Below the pieces are notes generated by a model, which was not told the origin of the DNA, did no database searches, and saw only the letters and a list, made by a program, of their open reading frames with translations. From positions 1 to 64,000 of the forward strand of contig NZ_JH600280.1 of NCBI RefSeq assembly GCF_000245335.1: a stretch of 64,000 nucleotides of DNA, in the 5' to 3' direction. Below, piece after piece: positions 39,569 through 51,536 of the stretch. The first letter of the stretch is position 1; every line of letters begins with the position of its first letter. Both the position numbers and the translations under genes were made by a program. The stretch is from Bacillus mojavensis RO-H-1 = KCTC 3706 (GTDB lineage Bacteria; Bacillota; Bacilli; Bacillales; Bacillaceae).

Positions 39569-39922
39569 ATGCACAATCCGCAACACAGTCTGCAGCAGCT
39601 GAACCAATGCCGCCAGACAGCGCAGCAGCTTATTCAGCAAACACAGCAAAGCAGCAACCAATATCGTCAAATGCTTCATCAAGAGCAGCAAAACATTCAA
39701 ATGCTGCAGCAGATCCTCAATCACGAACAACAAGCTGCACATACCATTCAGCAAGCGCTGCAAGGGCATGACGCAGCCATTCAAAAATGCCAGCAGGTTG
39801 TCAACATGTGCAACCAGATGCAGCAGGAACTCAATGGACAATCAAGTGTGATGAATACAAATGTATCTACACTTCCATTCGGCCAAAACACGCCATTCCA
39901 CCAGCATTCCTATCAGCAGTAG
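39569..39922 (+). CDS. yxeD: Glutamine-rich coat-like protein YxeD
   Basis: A 117-residue helical protein of about one quarter glutamine (MHNPQHSLQQLNQCRQTAQQ onward) with heptad-like repeats, resembling spore coat proteins such as YlbD and CotF-like short helices. GGAGGG lies seven bases before the ATG at 39569. It ends at a bidirectional terminator shared with yxeC. Confidence 0.85.
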   Translation: MHNPQHSLQQLNQCRQTAQQLIQQTQQSSNQYRQMLHQEQQNIQMLQQILNHEQQAAHTIQQALQGHDAAIQKCQQVVNMCNQMQQELNGQSSVMNTNVSTLPFGQNTPFHQHSYQQ

Positions 39923-39927
39923 CAAAT

Positions 39928-39965
39928 AAAAAGCTCAACACAATGTTTAGTGTTGAGCTTTTTTC
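39928..39965. terminator. Bidirectional terminator between yxeD and yxeC
   Basis: AAGCTCAACAC and GTGTTGAGCTT with A- and T-runs on both sides. Confidence 0.85.
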
Positions 39966-40364
39966 TTACCGGTCTTTGCGAATATGTATATCTTGGATAG
40001 ACTGTTTCGGCGCATGAAATCTGCTCTCGGCTTCACTTCTTGCCTCGGCAAAGGCCCGTGCCTCCACATTGTCTTTGTAGACATCCAGCTGAATCAAATA
40101 CAGCGGACGCACTTTAAAACCGTGAATAATGGTCACAGCCCACAACGGGAGCACAACAAGTAGTCCGGGCGGGTCAGGCAGCACGAAAGCAAATGCAAAT
40201 ACCAAAAAATAAATAATTCCGTACATGATCCACTTTTTATTTCTCACCTTGATGCCAATAAATAAAAAGGCAAAAAAACTGGTAATGGCAAAAGGCATGA
40301 GAATAAACAGCATCCACCAGCTATGAAGCCATTCCCACGCGGCACCTCTTTTTGTGATTTCCAT
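39966..40364 (-). CDS. yxeC: Membrane protein YxeC
   Basis: A 132-residue protein with three hydrophobic segments (about residues 15-35, 45-62, 66-82), then a charged cytosolic tail. Unknown function. ATG at 40364 with GGAGGAGG just upstream. Single gene. Confidence 0.8.
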   Translation of the reverse strand: MEITKRGAAWEWLHSWWMLFILMPFAITSFFAFLFIGIKVRNKKWIMYGIIYFLVFAFAFVLPDPPGLLVVLPLWAVTIIHGFKVRPLYLIQLDVYKDNVEARAFAEARSEAESRFHAPKQSIQDIHIRKDR

Positions 40365-40487
40365 ATTCTCCTCCTCCTATTTACCTATAATAATCGATAA
40401 TGAATACCGCGTCACTTGTATAACAAAAACTTTTTCCCTTTAAAATAGTGATAGACCGAGAACAGGTTTCTTGCTATATTATTAGTT

Positions 40488-40506
40488 GATAATGATAATC
40501 ATTACT
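40488..40506 (+). promoter_or_regulatory. Fur box upstream of yxeB
   Basis: GATAATGATAATCATTACT matches the 19-base Fur consensus with two changes. It lies 33 bases before yxeB and implies iron repression. Confidence 0.88.
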
Positions 40507-40538
40507 AATGAACGAACATACATATTGGGGGGTTCTTG

Positions 40539-41504
40539 ATGAAAAAGAACATATTGCTCGCAGGCATGCTGGTGCTGCTTCTCGTGCTTGTCAGTGCTTG
40601 CAGCGGCACGGCTTCGAAAGGAAGCTCAGGTGATTCAGCTTCAGATAAGACAGAAATGAGAACATACAAATCAACAAAAGGGAACGTCAACATTCCTGCA
40701 CATCCGAAACGCATCGTTACTGATTTTTATGCTGGGGAATTGCTGTCTGTCGGGGCGAATGTGGTCGGCTCGGGCTCATGGTCATTTGATAATCCATTTT
40801 TAAAATCAAAGCTGAAAGATGTAAAGGATGTTGGTGATCCGATCAGCGTTGAGAAAGTCATGGAGCTTCAGCCTGACTTAATTGTTGTCATGAATGAAGA
40901 GAACGTCGATAAATTAAAGAAAATCGCTCCAACCGTTGTCGTTCCTTATAACACCGCGAAAAACATCGAGGATACCGTTGCAATGTTCGGAGATATTGCG
41001 GGCGCCAAGGATAAAGCAAAAGCATTTATGGCTGACTTTAACAAAAAAGCGGAAGCAGCCAAAAAGAAAATTGCCGGCGTCATCGACCAAGATGCGACCT
41101 TCGGCATTTATGAAAACACAGACAAAGGCGAATTCTGGGTCTTCAATGACAATGGCGGTCGCGGCGGCCAAGCTGTATACAACGCGCTTGGGTTAAAAGC
41201 GCCTGAAAAAATTGAACAAGATGTCATCAAAAAAGGAGAGATGAAACAGCTCTCTCAAGAGGTCATTCCTGAGTATGCCGCAGATTATATGTTCATTACG
41301 GACTATAATCCGAAAGGCGAAAGCAAAACGCTCGACAAGCTGAAGGACTCCTCTATCTGGAAAAACCTAGACGCTGTCAAACATAATCGCGTGTTTATCA
41401 ATGACTTTGACACGTTCTACCCGTACGATCCGATTTCTGTCAGCAAACAGGTGGATATCATCACCGACATGCTGATCAAACGGGCCGAAGAAAATAAAAA
41501 ATAA
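40539..41504 (+). CDS. yxeB: Ferrioxamine-binding lipoprotein YxeB
   Basis: A 321-residue siderophore-binding lipoprotein with lipobox VSAC (Cys21) and the PBP fold (HPKRIVTDFYAGELLSVGA; VMELQPDLIVVMNEENVDKL). It delivers ferrioxamine to the FhuBGC permease encoded elsewhere. The ATG at 40539 (MKKNILL) is preferred over an adjacent TTG, with GGGGGG upstream. Confidence 0.93.
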   Translation: MKKNILLAGMLVLLLVLVSACSGTASKGSSGDSASDKTEMRTYKSTKGNVNIPAHPKRIVTDFYAGELLSVGANVVGSGSWSFDNPFLKSKLKDVKDVGDPISVEKVMELQPDLIVVMNEENVDKLKKIAPTVVVPYNTAKNIEDTVAMFGDIAGAKDKAKAFMADFNKKAEAAKKKIAGVIDQDATFGIYENTDKGEFWVFNDNGGRGGQAVYNALGLKAPEKIEQDVIKKGEMKQLSQEVIPEYAADYMFITDYNPKGESKTLDKLKDSSIWKNLDAVKHNRVFINDFDTFYPYDPISVSKQVDIITDMLIKRAEENKK

Positions 41505-41511
41505 AGAAAAT

Positions 41512-41541
41512 GGCACAGTTATGACACTGTGCCGTTTTTTA
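41512..41541 (+). terminator. Terminator of yxeB
   Basis: GGCACAGT TATGAC ACTGTGCC followed by GTTTTTT. Confidence 0.85.
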
Positions 41542-41545
41542 TGAT

Positions 41546-41893
41546 TCACTTTAATGCTGCCTGTACGGAGTGCGGCATATCTTCAAACCTGACTTCCTCC
41601 CAAGTCTCGACATACTTTCCTTTTGCCTTCACCTTCAAATAGGCGTTCTTTCGAAGGTCTTTACCGGCGAAAAAGGTCACTTCTTCTTTTTTTCCGGATG
41701 CATTGTATCCGTCTAATGTATACTCAGTACCGCCCGGGCTAAGATGTCTGCCATCTCGATCAATCTGGACATAGACATTTTGCTGGTGAATAAACGGATT
41801 AAACCTGTCTGTAACATCGTTATGAAAAAAGAGAAGCCCGCATATTGCGGCAGCGGCCGCTACGACGGCCAGGATTGCCAATGCTTTTTTCAT
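41546..41893 (-). CDS. yxeA: DUF1093 protein YxeA
   Basis: A 115-residue protein with an N-terminal signal or anchor (residues 1-26, MKKALAILAVVAAAAAICGL) and a small OB-like domain of the YxeA/DUF1093 family. It is the last gene of yxdLM-yxeA, induced by the YxdJK system. Its exact role is unknown. Confidence 0.88.
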   Translation of the reverse strand: MKKALAILAVVAAAAAICGLLFFHNDVTDRFNPFIHQQNVYVQIDRDGRHLSPGGTEYTLDGYNASGKKEEVTFFAGKDLRKNAYLKVKAKGKYVETWEEVRFEDMPHSVQAALK

Positions 41894-41906
41894 CTTTGCA
41901 CGCCCC

Positions 41907-43775
41907 TTACTTGTTCATTTTTTTCAAATAGCTCGACCGCACCGCGAGGAAGAACAGAAGCTGAAAAATGAAAAACCCTCCGATGGTGAGACTGAGCGGT
42001 CCCGCTACTACGGAATAGCCATCCACGGCCAATGTTCTCAAGGCAAACAGCGTATGCATGACAGCAATGACAAATGGAAAGAAAAAGAGAATCGCCAATT
42101 GTATCGTCACGCTTTGTGACATCTCACGCTCACTCAAACCGATTTTGGCCAGCGAACGGTAGCGCTCCCGATCTTCTTCTAAATCGGTGAACAGCCTGAA
42201 ATATAAGAAACTTGCTGCCGCGATAAAGAAGACGATCGCGATAAACAGTCCGATGAATAAACTTAAGCTTGGCAGCTGCACCGTATCATAGTAAGTACCG
42301 GCTTTTGCCATAAAATCAGAATGCACGTCGATATAATTGCCGTAAATCTCATTTTTCAAGGATTGGCTGAACCCTAGACTGTCTTTCCAATGATCATAGC
42401 TGTAGCCGTATAATATCGCTTTATCACCGAGTGATTTGAGCTGATCAAAGGTTTGATCGTTCACCGCGATGATGGCATTTAATGAAATCAGCGGTTTTTT
42501 GACTTCTTTTACCGACAGTTTTTGGTCAGACGGCTTGCCTTTTTGGTTCAGCAGCTTCAGCTGATCCGGCGCTTCGTTTTTGAAATTTCGGTCATACGTG
42601 CCCGGGAAAAAGATAGCCTCATCTTTTTTCAGGCCGTTCAGCTTGACATGGAAGTATTTTGATACATCCGATTCGCTGATCATGTAAACAGGGGGAACCG
42701 TTTCTCCTTCCTGATAGCGAACATAAGAAACATTTATTTCGTCTTTCTTATACGTAAAGCCGTGTGTTTTCAGTTCATGGTCAATTTTTTTCAAATGCGT
42801 CTGTTCTTTTGGGTTGCCGCTGTAAGATATATACTCCATCTCATAAGCGGATTCTTCCGCCCCGACGGTCGATTTGTACATCGCGAGCACGCCCGTAGCC
42901 GTAAACGCAACCGCGGAAATAATGCTGACAATAAAGAACAGGCGGGCGTTGTCTTTTAAACGATAGACAAGGTCAGAAACCCAAATAATATTTTTCCCGC
43001 GCAGATAAAAGGTTTTCCACTTCTTCAGCGCGCGCAGAATCCAGATGCTGCTTTGGCTGAAAAAGAAATACGTTCCGATGACGGTGAGCAGTAAAATAAT
43101 AAACGGTTCGGTCCCGTGGATATTGCCTTTAAGGACCATGCCGTACCCGCCGCACAGACAGGCGATGCCGAATAAGGACAGTAGCACGGACGGCTTTGGC
43201 TCCGACTTAATCTTGTCAGTGCCCTTTATTAATTTGATAACCGTATTTGATCTGACAAAAAGGATCGTAAACTGCGATAAAAGGAAAAATAAGAGCAGAA
43301 ATCCGCCAGCCGTAATACCGAGCGCTTTCCAAGGCATATACAAAGGCAGCGCGTCCATTTCTAAAATATAAGCGCCGACCGTAAAGAACGTCTTTGAAAA
43401 AATGAATCCTCCGATAATGCCGGCTGCAATTGACATGATGCCGATGATCATATTTTCCGCAGTAATGAGCTTTCTCAGCTGCCCCGGCGTGATGCCCTGC
43501 ATGAGCAGGATGCCGAATTCTTTATTTCTCGATTTCAAAAATGCATTAACCGAATACAGAACAAATAAGAAAGAAAAAACAAAGATCATCCATTCCGCAG
43601 CGGTTAAGCCTTTTTTGGCGATGCTATTCAGGTAGCCTTCCTTTAATGCCGGATGAAACAGGAACATCGCAAAGGTAAAGAAAATCAAAACAGAAAAGGC
43701 ACTGCTTAAAAAGAATGCAAGATAGGCCCTTTTGTTTCTGGTGACGTTTTTATAAGCGAACTGAAGAAAGGTCAT
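41907..43775 (-). CDS. yxdM: BceB-type ABC permease YxdM
   Basis: A 622-residue peptide-sensing permease with ten membrane helices in the BceB layout and a large extracellular domain of about 200 residues between helices 7 and 8 (roughly residues 305-510). It senses cationic antimicrobial peptides with YxdL and signals through YxdK. The ATG at 43775 (MTFLQFAYKNVTRN) has GGGGGG; a longer reading overlaps yxdL more. It overlaps the yxdL stop by 26 bases. Confidence 0.93.
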   Translation of the reverse strand: MTFLQFAYKNVTRNKRAYLAFFLSSAFSVLIFFTFAMFLFHPALKEGYLNSIAKKGLTAAEWMIFVFSFLFVLYSVNAFLKSRNKEFGILLMQGITPGQLRKLITAENMIIGIMSIAAGIIGGFIFSKTFFTVGAYILEMDALPLYMPWKALGITAGGFLLLFFLLSQFTILFVRSNTVIKLIKGTDKIKSEPKPSVLLSLFGIACLCGGYGMVLKGNIHGTEPFIILLLTVIGTYFFFSQSSIWILRALKKWKTFYLRGKNIIWVSDLVYRLKDNARLFFIVSIISAVAFTATGVLAMYKSTVGAEESAYEMEYISYSGNPKEQTHLKKIDHELKTHGFTYKKDEINVSYVRYQEGETVPPVYMISESDVSKYFHVKLNGLKKDEAIFFPGTYDRNFKNEAPDQLKLLNQKGKPSDQKLSVKEVKKPLISLNAIIAVNDQTFDQLKSLGDKAILYGYSYDHWKDSLGFSQSLKNEIYGNYIDVHSDFMAKAGTYYDTVQLPSLSLFIGLFIAIVFFIAAASFLYFRLFTDLEEDRERYRSLAKIGLSEREMSQSVTIQLAILFFFPFVIAVMHTLFALRTLAVDGYSVVAGPLSLTIGGFFIFQLLFFLAVRSSYLKKMNK

Positions 43776-44523
43776 TTGCGTTTCCCCCCAGCATAGACAG
43801 CACATCAAGAATTTGTTCATAAAATACTTGGCGGTTTTCCCCGCGGTAAATCTCATTAAACAGTTCGCCGTCTTTTATAAAGATGACGCGGCTACAGTAG
43901 CTTGCCGCAACAGGATCGTGGGTCACCATCAAAGCCGTGACATGATCATCCTGATTCAGGCTCTGCATCGTTTCCATGACGTCTTTTGACGCTTTGGAAT
44001 CAAGGTTTCCCGTCGGTTCATCGGCCAGGATGAGTGACGGCTTATGAATGACCGCTCTTGCGATGGCGGCCCGCTGACGCTGGCCTCCGGACACTTCAAA
44101 CGTCCGTTTGTTGAGCAGGTCTTCGATTCCGAGCTTTGCCGCGATGCCTTGCAGTTTTTCTTCCATTACAGACGGTGCTTCTTTTTCAAGCGTTAACGGC
44201 AGCATGATATTTTCACCAATCGTCAGCGTGTCCAGAAGGTTGAAATCCTGAAACACAAATCCGAGCTGCTTTCGGCGGAAATGAGCGAGCTTTGTCCGCT
44301 TCAGCCGGTGCGGGTTTTCTCCGTGAATCAGGATATCGCCTGAATCCGGCCGGTCGATCGTTGAAATGATATTCAAAAGCGTTGTTTTTCCGGAACCGGA
44401 CGGTCCCATCACCGCCGTGAATCCTCCTTCTTCTATTGAAAATGAAATTTGCTTTAAGGCTTGATAGGACACTTGTCCTTTATAGGTTTTATTTATATGT
44501 TTGACTTCAAGCATATTCGCCAT
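43750..44523 (-). CDS. yxdL: ABC ATPase YxdL
   Basis: A 257-residue MacB-type ATPase with Walker A GPSGSGKTTLLN, signature SGGQRQRAAIARAV and Walker B LILADEPTGNLDS. Partner of YxdM. The ATG at 44523 (MANMLEVKHINK) has AAGGAGGA. First gene of yxdLM-yxeA under the YxdJ box. Confidence 0.94.
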   Translation of the reverse strand: MANMLEVKHINKTYKGQVSYQALKQISFSIEEGGFTAVMGPSGSGKTTLLNIISTIDRPDSGDILIHGENPHRLKRTKLAHFRRKQLGFVFQDFNLLDTLTIGENIMLPLTLEKEAPSVMEEKLQGIAAKLGIEDLLNKRTFEVSGGQRQRAAIARAVIHKPSLILADEPTGNLDSKASKDVMETMQSLNQDDHVTALMVTHDPVAASYCSRVIFIKDGELFNEIYRGENRQVFYEQILDVLSMLGGNANDLSSVRL

Positions 44524-44591
44524 GAAAATCCTCCTTATGGTTCTATTCTTGTTGGTCTGGGCTGCTTTCATGTAGTATCGGGACGTTCGAC

Positions 44592-44634
44592 ATAAAAATT
44601 CCCCTTGACGTAAATCCATGTTATCAAGGGGAAA
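44592..44634 (-). terminator. Stem-loop between yxdK and yxdL
   Basis: TTCCCCTTGA and TCAAGGGGAA pair on the minus strand, with an inner region rich in A and T, and are followed by TTTTTATG. It would end the yxdJK transcript, but it lies between the YxdJ box and yxdL, so it could also sit in the yxdL leader. Confidence 0.65.
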
Positions 44635-44666
44635 CAAAACGATCTATTGTGTTTTCTTAACGCAGC

Positions 44667-44682
44667 CTTACACTTTTGTAAG
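44667..44682 (-). promoter_or_regulatory. YxdJ box upstream of yxdL
   Basis: CTTACAAAAGTGTAAG is a TTACA-N4-TGTAA palindrome, the BceR-type operator motif. It overlaps the last codons of yxdK and lies about 145 bases before yxdL. Confidence 0.8.
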
Positions 44683-45645
44683 AAATGAAAATCGAACCGA
44701 GGTCCCTTCACCGGGAGACGAGCTGATGTCCACCGTATGATTGAGCTTGTCCGTGATTTCTTTGACGAGATGGAGGCCGATTCCCGTAGATTCTTGGAAA
44801 CGCCGCCCGTTTTCACCAGTATAATAAGGGTCAAACACCCGCTTGATGTCTTGGGAGGGAATGCCGACACCGTAATCTTTGACTTCAAGCACCGTCCTGT
44901 CTTCATCGCGGGAGACATTCAGCTCAAGTCTGTCACTCTTGCCCGCTGAATACTTGACCGCATTTGTGACCACTTGGCCGATCGCAAATTTAAGCCATTT
45001 TGCATCAGTGTAAATCTGATGATCATCGCAAATGTTCATTTTCGGATAAACACGGTATTGAATAAAAAATCGTTTATAGCTTTGAATGACTGATTGGAGA
45101 AGCTCGGACAGGGAAACCGCTTCGATTTTAAAATCCCGTTCAAACAGGTCGAGCCTTGAAGAATAAAGAAGCGTCTCCAGTCCAAACTCAATCTGCCGGA
45201 CTTCTTTTTTGATTTGTTCAAAAACGGGCTCATCCTCTTCCTGAATGATTAAATTAATGACCGACAGCGGCGTCTTTACTTGATGCACCCATTGATTCAT
45301 ATACGTCACCCGCGCGTCAAGCTTGGCTTCAGTTTCATGGAGCTTCTGGTGCTGCAGCCGCATCAGCTCCATCTGCTTTTCATACAGCTCTAAACAGAAC
45401 ACTGAAGAACCGAGATACGGAATATCCGTCCCTTCCTGCCCCGAGCTGAGCCAATGATACACGCCGCGGTCTTTGTACCAGCGATAGGCAAGATAGCCCG
45501 CCAAAATAAGAAGCTGCACGCCCAATATGTAAAACAAGTGAGAAAAAGAATGAAGACCCGCAAACCAGTAATAAAAGAACACAAACAGCCCTTGGAGGAG
45601 AAAAAGCAGAATCAGCACTGTATGAGACCGGAGAAACAGCTTCAT
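44668..45645 (-). CDS. yxdK: Intramembrane-sensing histidine kinase YxdK
   Basis: A 325-residue kinase with two close membrane helices (about residues 10-28 and 35-55) and almost no outside loop, typical of BceS-type kinases that rely on their ABC partner. H-box HQVKTPLSVI with His121; ATP-binding motifs VTNAVKY, DYGVGI and GIGLHL follow. The ATG overlaps the yxdJ stop. Confidence 0.94.
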   Translation of the reverse strand: MKLFLRSHTVLILLFLLQGLFVFFYYWFAGLHSFSHLFYILGVQLLILAGYLAYRWYKDRGVYHWLSSGQEGTDIPYLGSSVFCLELYEKQMELMRLQHQKLHETEAKLDARVTYMNQWVHQVKTPLSVINLIIQEEDEPVFEQIKKEVRQIEFGLETLLYSSRLDLFERDFKIEAVSLSELLQSVIQSYKRFFIQYRVYPKMNICDDHQIYTDAKWLKFAIGQVVTNAVKYSAGKSDRLELNVSRDEDRTVLEVKDYGVGIPSQDIKRVFDPYYTGENGRRFQESTGIGLHLVKEITDKLNHTVDISSSPGEGTSVRFSFLTKV

Positions 45646-46331
45646 GACTGTGCCCTCAGCTGGTAGCCTTCGCCCCGCACCGATTCAATCGAAACAGGCG
45701 CATTCAGCTCCCGCAGTTTTTTTCTGAGCCGCGTGATATACACGTTAAGTGTATTATCATCGATGAATATGTCGGTGTCCCACGTCTTTTCCATGAGACG
45801 GTCCCGGCTCGTCACCTTTTCTCCCCGCTCAAGCAGCACTTCCAAAAGCTTGCTTTCTTTTTTAGAAAGCTCGCTTTTTTCATCCTGAAAACGCAGTTCA
45901 AACCGTTCCACAAAGAGCTGAACGCCGGCATATTCAACCACTTTCTCTCCCTGCTTTGCGGCGTACTCTCCGTATGCCCTGCGGATCTGGCTTTTGATTT
46001 TCGCCAGCACAATATCGTAGGAAAAGGGTTTTTCGATATAATCGTCTCCGCCGTTTTCAATCGCCATCACCTGATCCATTTCCCCGCTTCTGGCTGAAAT
46101 GAAAATGATCGGGCTTGTGGAGTGCTGGCGGATCTGCCGGCACCAATAATAGCCGTCATATGCCGGCAAATTGATATCAAGCAGCACCACATCGGGCTTT
46201 TCCCGCAAAAAGACATCAAGAACAGCTGTAAAATCCGCGGCGACCACTGTTTGATATCCGTATTTTTCAAGGTAATTCTGCAATAGTCCGCGAATGTCTT
46301 CACTGTCTTCCACAATCATGATTTTATTCAA
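45642..46331 (-). CDS. yxdJ: Response regulator YxdJ
   Basis: A 229-residue OmpR-family regulator. Receiver Asp52 in VVLLDINLPAYDG, Lys in YIEKPF, and a winged helix C-terminal domain (DDNTLNVYITRLRKKL). It activates yxdLM-yxeA in response to peptides such as LL-37 (known for B. subtilis). Confidence 0.95.
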   Translation of the reverse strand: MNKIMIVEDSEDIRGLLQNYLEKYGYQTVVAADFTAVLDVFLREKPDVVLLDINLPAYDGYYWCRQIRQHSTSPIIFISARSGEMDQVMAIENGGDDYIEKPFSYDIVLAKIKSQIRRAYGEYAAKQGEKVVEYAGVQLFVERFELRFQDEKSELSKKESKLLEVLLERGEKVTSRDRLMEKTWDTDIFIDDNTLNVYITRLRKKLRELNAPVSIESVRGEGYQLRAQS

Positions 46332-46402
46332 ACTGAACCACTCCCGTTTCTTACACTGCTGCCATCATCATAATCGTTTCGGGGGTACGGACGCAACACC
46401 GC

Positions 46403-46430
46403 ACAAAAAAACCGCCATCTCGGCGGTTTC
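46403..46430 (-). terminator. Terminator of the iol operon
   Basis: ACCGCCGAGATGGCGGT followed by a run of T on the minus strand, just after iolJ. Confidence 0.85.
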
Positions 46431-46438
46431 TGGTCTCT

Positions 46439-47311
46439 TTAGCCGACCTGCTGCTTAGCTGCTTTACCGGCTGATCCGAACTCTCTCATTTTGCTTCGCA
46501 CTGTCTCTTCCACGGCTTCAATGCCGGGTGTCATATAGCCGCGCGGTTCGTACAGATCGCTGTTTTCCTGAAACATGCGGCGTGTTTCGTTTGTCCAGGC
46601 TACCATACATTCCGTATTGATATTGATCTTCGCATGGCCGAGCGTGATGGCTTTTTTGATCTGATCCCGCGGAATCCCGGATGCCCCGTGAAGAACGAGG
46701 GGAATATCAGTCATGCGGGAGATAGCCTCCATTTCCTTAAATCCGAGATTCGGCTCACCCTGATATTTGCCGTGTACAGAGCCGAGGGCAGCGGCTAGCG
46801 CGTCGATATTGGTTTCTTTGACGATCCGCTCACATTCCGTGATATCGGCATAGCGGACCCCGCCGACCAGCCCGTCTTCCATTCCTCCGACCGTGCCGAC
46901 TTCGGCTTCTACTGACACGCCGTGCTTTGCGGCATAATCGGTGACTTCTTTTGTCATCGTGATATTCTCGTCAATCGGCTGATGAGAGCCATCAATCATC
47001 ACTGAGCTGAATCCGGCATCAATGGCCTGTCTGCAGCGTTCCGCACTGCTTCCGTGATCAAGATGAAGCACCACGGGAACGGTAATCGCCATGTCCTCCA
47101 TTAACGCGCCGACCATGGCGGCAATCGTTTTAAATCCGCCTAAATAGTCGACAAGGCGATCGGAAGCCGCAGCGATGACTGGTGATTGCTCCTTTTGCGC
47201 CGCTTGCAAAATCGCCTTCGTCCACTGCAAACCGTTGATATTAAACTGGCCGATCGCGTATTGCTCCCGCTTTGCATCTTCAAGAAGCTCTTTCATCGAT
47301 ACAAAAGCCAT
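46439..47311 (-). CDS. iolJ: 6-phospho-5-dehydro-2-deoxy-D-gluconate aldolase IolJ
   Basis: A 290-residue class II aldolase that splits DKG 6-phosphate into dihydroxyacetone phosphate and malonate semialdehyde. Zinc ligands are visible in VLHLDHGSSAERC, in SVHGKYQGEPNLGF and in VLHGASGIP. The ATG at 47311 (MAFVSMKELLEDAK) has GGAGGGG. Last gene of the operon. Confidence 0.95.
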   Translation of the reverse strand: MAFVSMKELLEDAKREQYAIGQFNINGLQWTKAILQAAQKEQSPVIAAASDRLVDYLGGFKTIAAMVGALMEDMAITVPVVLHLDHGSSAERCRQAIDAGFSSVMIDGSHQPIDENITMTKEVTDYAAKHGVSVEAEVGTVGGMEDGLVGGVRYADITECERIVKETNIDALAAALGSVHGKYQGEPNLGFKEMEAISRMTDIPLVLHGASGIPRDQIKKAITLGHAKININTECMVAWTNETRRMFQENSDLYEPRGYMTPGIEAVEETVRSKMREFGSAGKAAKQQVG

Positions 47312-47331
47312 GTCCACCCCTCCTTTATCCA

Positions 47332-48168
47332 TTACATGTTGAAGTATTTTGATACGACATCAACCGTTGTTTTTTTCGCTGTTTGAATGGCTTCCTCAGC
47401 ACTCAGCTTATAGTATTCAGGCCGGAAGAGCTCAACCGATACAACATCAGAGAAGCCGATTTCCTTCAGAGCCGATAAGTGGGCATCTAAGTCAATCGCC
47501 CCGTGGCCCGGCCATACACGATCCTCATCTGTTAAAAACCCGATTGGAAAATCTTCTGTATCATCGATATGGTAGATGAAAATTTTCTTTCCGTCCGCCT
47601 GCTTTAAGCTTTCGATATTGGAACCCATGGCGTGGAAGTGGAAACTGTCAAGGACAAGCCCGACATTGTCACGCTCGACAGTGTTTACGATGTCGTACGC
47701 CTGTTCAAACGTATTCACCGTACATTGCGGGTGGCCGACAAATTCAAGCGCGATTTTTACGCCATACGGCTCTGCGATATCTGAAAGCTCAGTCAGTACC
47801 TCTACACTGCTCTTTTTGATTTCTTCTTTTATAATCTTCTGCTCAGTCACAAGCGGTACGGCTACGACATATTTCACACCGAGGGTTTTGCACGTTTCCA
47901 TCATGTCTTTAAATTCAGCGATGATCTCATTGCGGCCTTTTTCATCACGGTTGTTGAAGAACACGAGTGCGTTTAAGGCAAGCGGTTTGATGTGATGGGT
48001 TTGAAAATATTTCGCAAGATCGGCCAATGAATGGTCTTTTAAGTACTCCGGCAGTTTATCCATTGTGCGGATTTCAATATAATCATAGCCATGCTTTTCA
48101 CATAGCTCTACATCCTGTTTAAGATTTGAGTTTTCCAATGTTGTTGCCTCGTTAAAACAAAGTTTCAT
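47332..48168 (-). CDS. iolI: Inosose isomerase IolI
   Basis: A 278-residue TIM-barrel enzyme of the AP endonuclease 2-like family. It interconverts 2-keto-myo-inositol and 1-keto-D-chiro-inositol. Metal-binding residues appear in IALEFVGHPQ, VLDSFHFHAMG and HIDDTEDFP. The ATG at 48168 (MKLCFNEATTL) has GGGGGAG; the frame open before it is not used. Confidence 0.94.
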   Translation of the reverse strand: MKLCFNEATTLENSNLKQDVELCEKHGYDYIEIRTMDKLPEYLKDHSLADLAKYFQTHHIKPLALNALVFFNNRDEKGRNEIIAEFKDMMETCKTLGVKYVVAVPLVTEQKIIKEEIKKSSVEVLTELSDIAEPYGVKIALEFVGHPQCTVNTFEQAYDIVNTVERDNVGLVLDSFHFHAMGSNIESLKQADGKKIFIYHIDDTEDFPIGFLTDEDRVWPGHGAIDLDAHLSALKEIGFSDVVSVELFRPEYYKLSAEEAIQTAKKTTVDVVSKYFNM

Positions 48169-48255
48169 GCCAGACTCCCCCATCTGCAATTTTAGATATG
48201 AAGGGAGTTCGGCAGGAAGGCTGTTCGCCATATCCCGCCGAACTCCATGCTCAGC

Positions 48256-49125
48256 TTATGCCAGACCTAATTCTTCTTTCATTTTTTTAAGCATAAATCG
48301 GCTTGATTCATCCGCTCTTTCATCGACCCAAGCAAAAACGGCATTCGTCGCAATTCCGTCGAACTTCATCTCTCTCAGCTTTCTGAAAATCGTCTCAAAA
48401 TCAACCTCACCCTGACCAATGTCCAAATGCTGGTGAACCGTTACTTTCGCGTCAGGCGGATTGACGATGTAGCGGAGGCCATGAGCCGCCTTATGATTAA
48501 AGGTATCCGCAAATAAAACATGTGTGAGGCGGTCGCCGGCTTCGTCAAACATGGTCTCGATGTCGCCTTTGCCGTCATCATAGAAGAACGTATGGGCAGT
48601 CGAGTAGACAAGATTGATCCAATCCTTGTCAAGCGCGCGGATCATATCCATCGCACCTTTGTGCGTTTCGATAAAATCGTATGGATGGGCTTGAAGATTG
48701 AGTTTAATGCCTTCTTTTTCAAAGACGGGCAGAAGCTCATCCATGGATTTGATAAATTTTTCTTCACTTGTTAAAGGATCATATTTTGAACCGCTGAATT
48801 CACTGTTCATCAAATCGACTTCAAGATCAACCGCAATTTCGATCGCTCTTTTCCAGTTGCGTACCGCAGCCTGACGGCGGTCTTCTTCAGGACCCGCCCA
48901 GTGGTAAAGCGGAAGGAGTGATGAAAGCTTAACACCTGTATCCCTTAAAAGCCGCTTTAATTGTTTGATTTTTGCTGAATCGACTTTCGGATATTTATAG
49001 AATGGGCAAAAATCCTCGCGCGGCGACAGTTCAATATATTCATAGCCAAGCTCCGCCGTTTTATAGACCATTTCCTCTAACGTTAAATCATCTCGATACA
49101 TTGATGGATCTAATGCTAATTTCAT
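48256..49125 (-). CDS. iolH: TIM-barrel isomerase-like protein IolH
   Basis: A 289-residue protein of the same TIM-barrel family as IolI and IolE (metal residues in [25 protein letters not shown]). The function within inositol breakdown is not settled in B. subtilis. Close spacing to iolG and iolI. Confidence 0.93.
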   Translation of the reverse strand: MKLALDPSMYRDDLTLEEMVYKTAELGYEYIELSPREDFCPFYKYPKVDSAKIKQLKRLLRDTGVKLSSLLPLYHWAGPEEDRRQAAVRNWKRAIEIAVDLEVDLMNSEFSGSKYDPLTSEEKFIKSMDELLPVFEKEGIKLNLQAHPYDFIETHKGAMDMIRALDKDWINLVYSTAHTFFYDDGKGDIETMFDEAGDRLTHVLFADTFNHKAAHGLRYIVNPPDAKVTVHQHLDIGQGEVDFETIFRKLREMKFDGIATNAVFAWVDERADESSRFMLKKMKEELGLA

Positions 49126-49143
49126 ATTATCACTCCTCTTTTT

Positions 49144-51517
<2,374 letters not shown>

Positions 51518-51536
51518 ATATTCACTCCCCCTCTAG

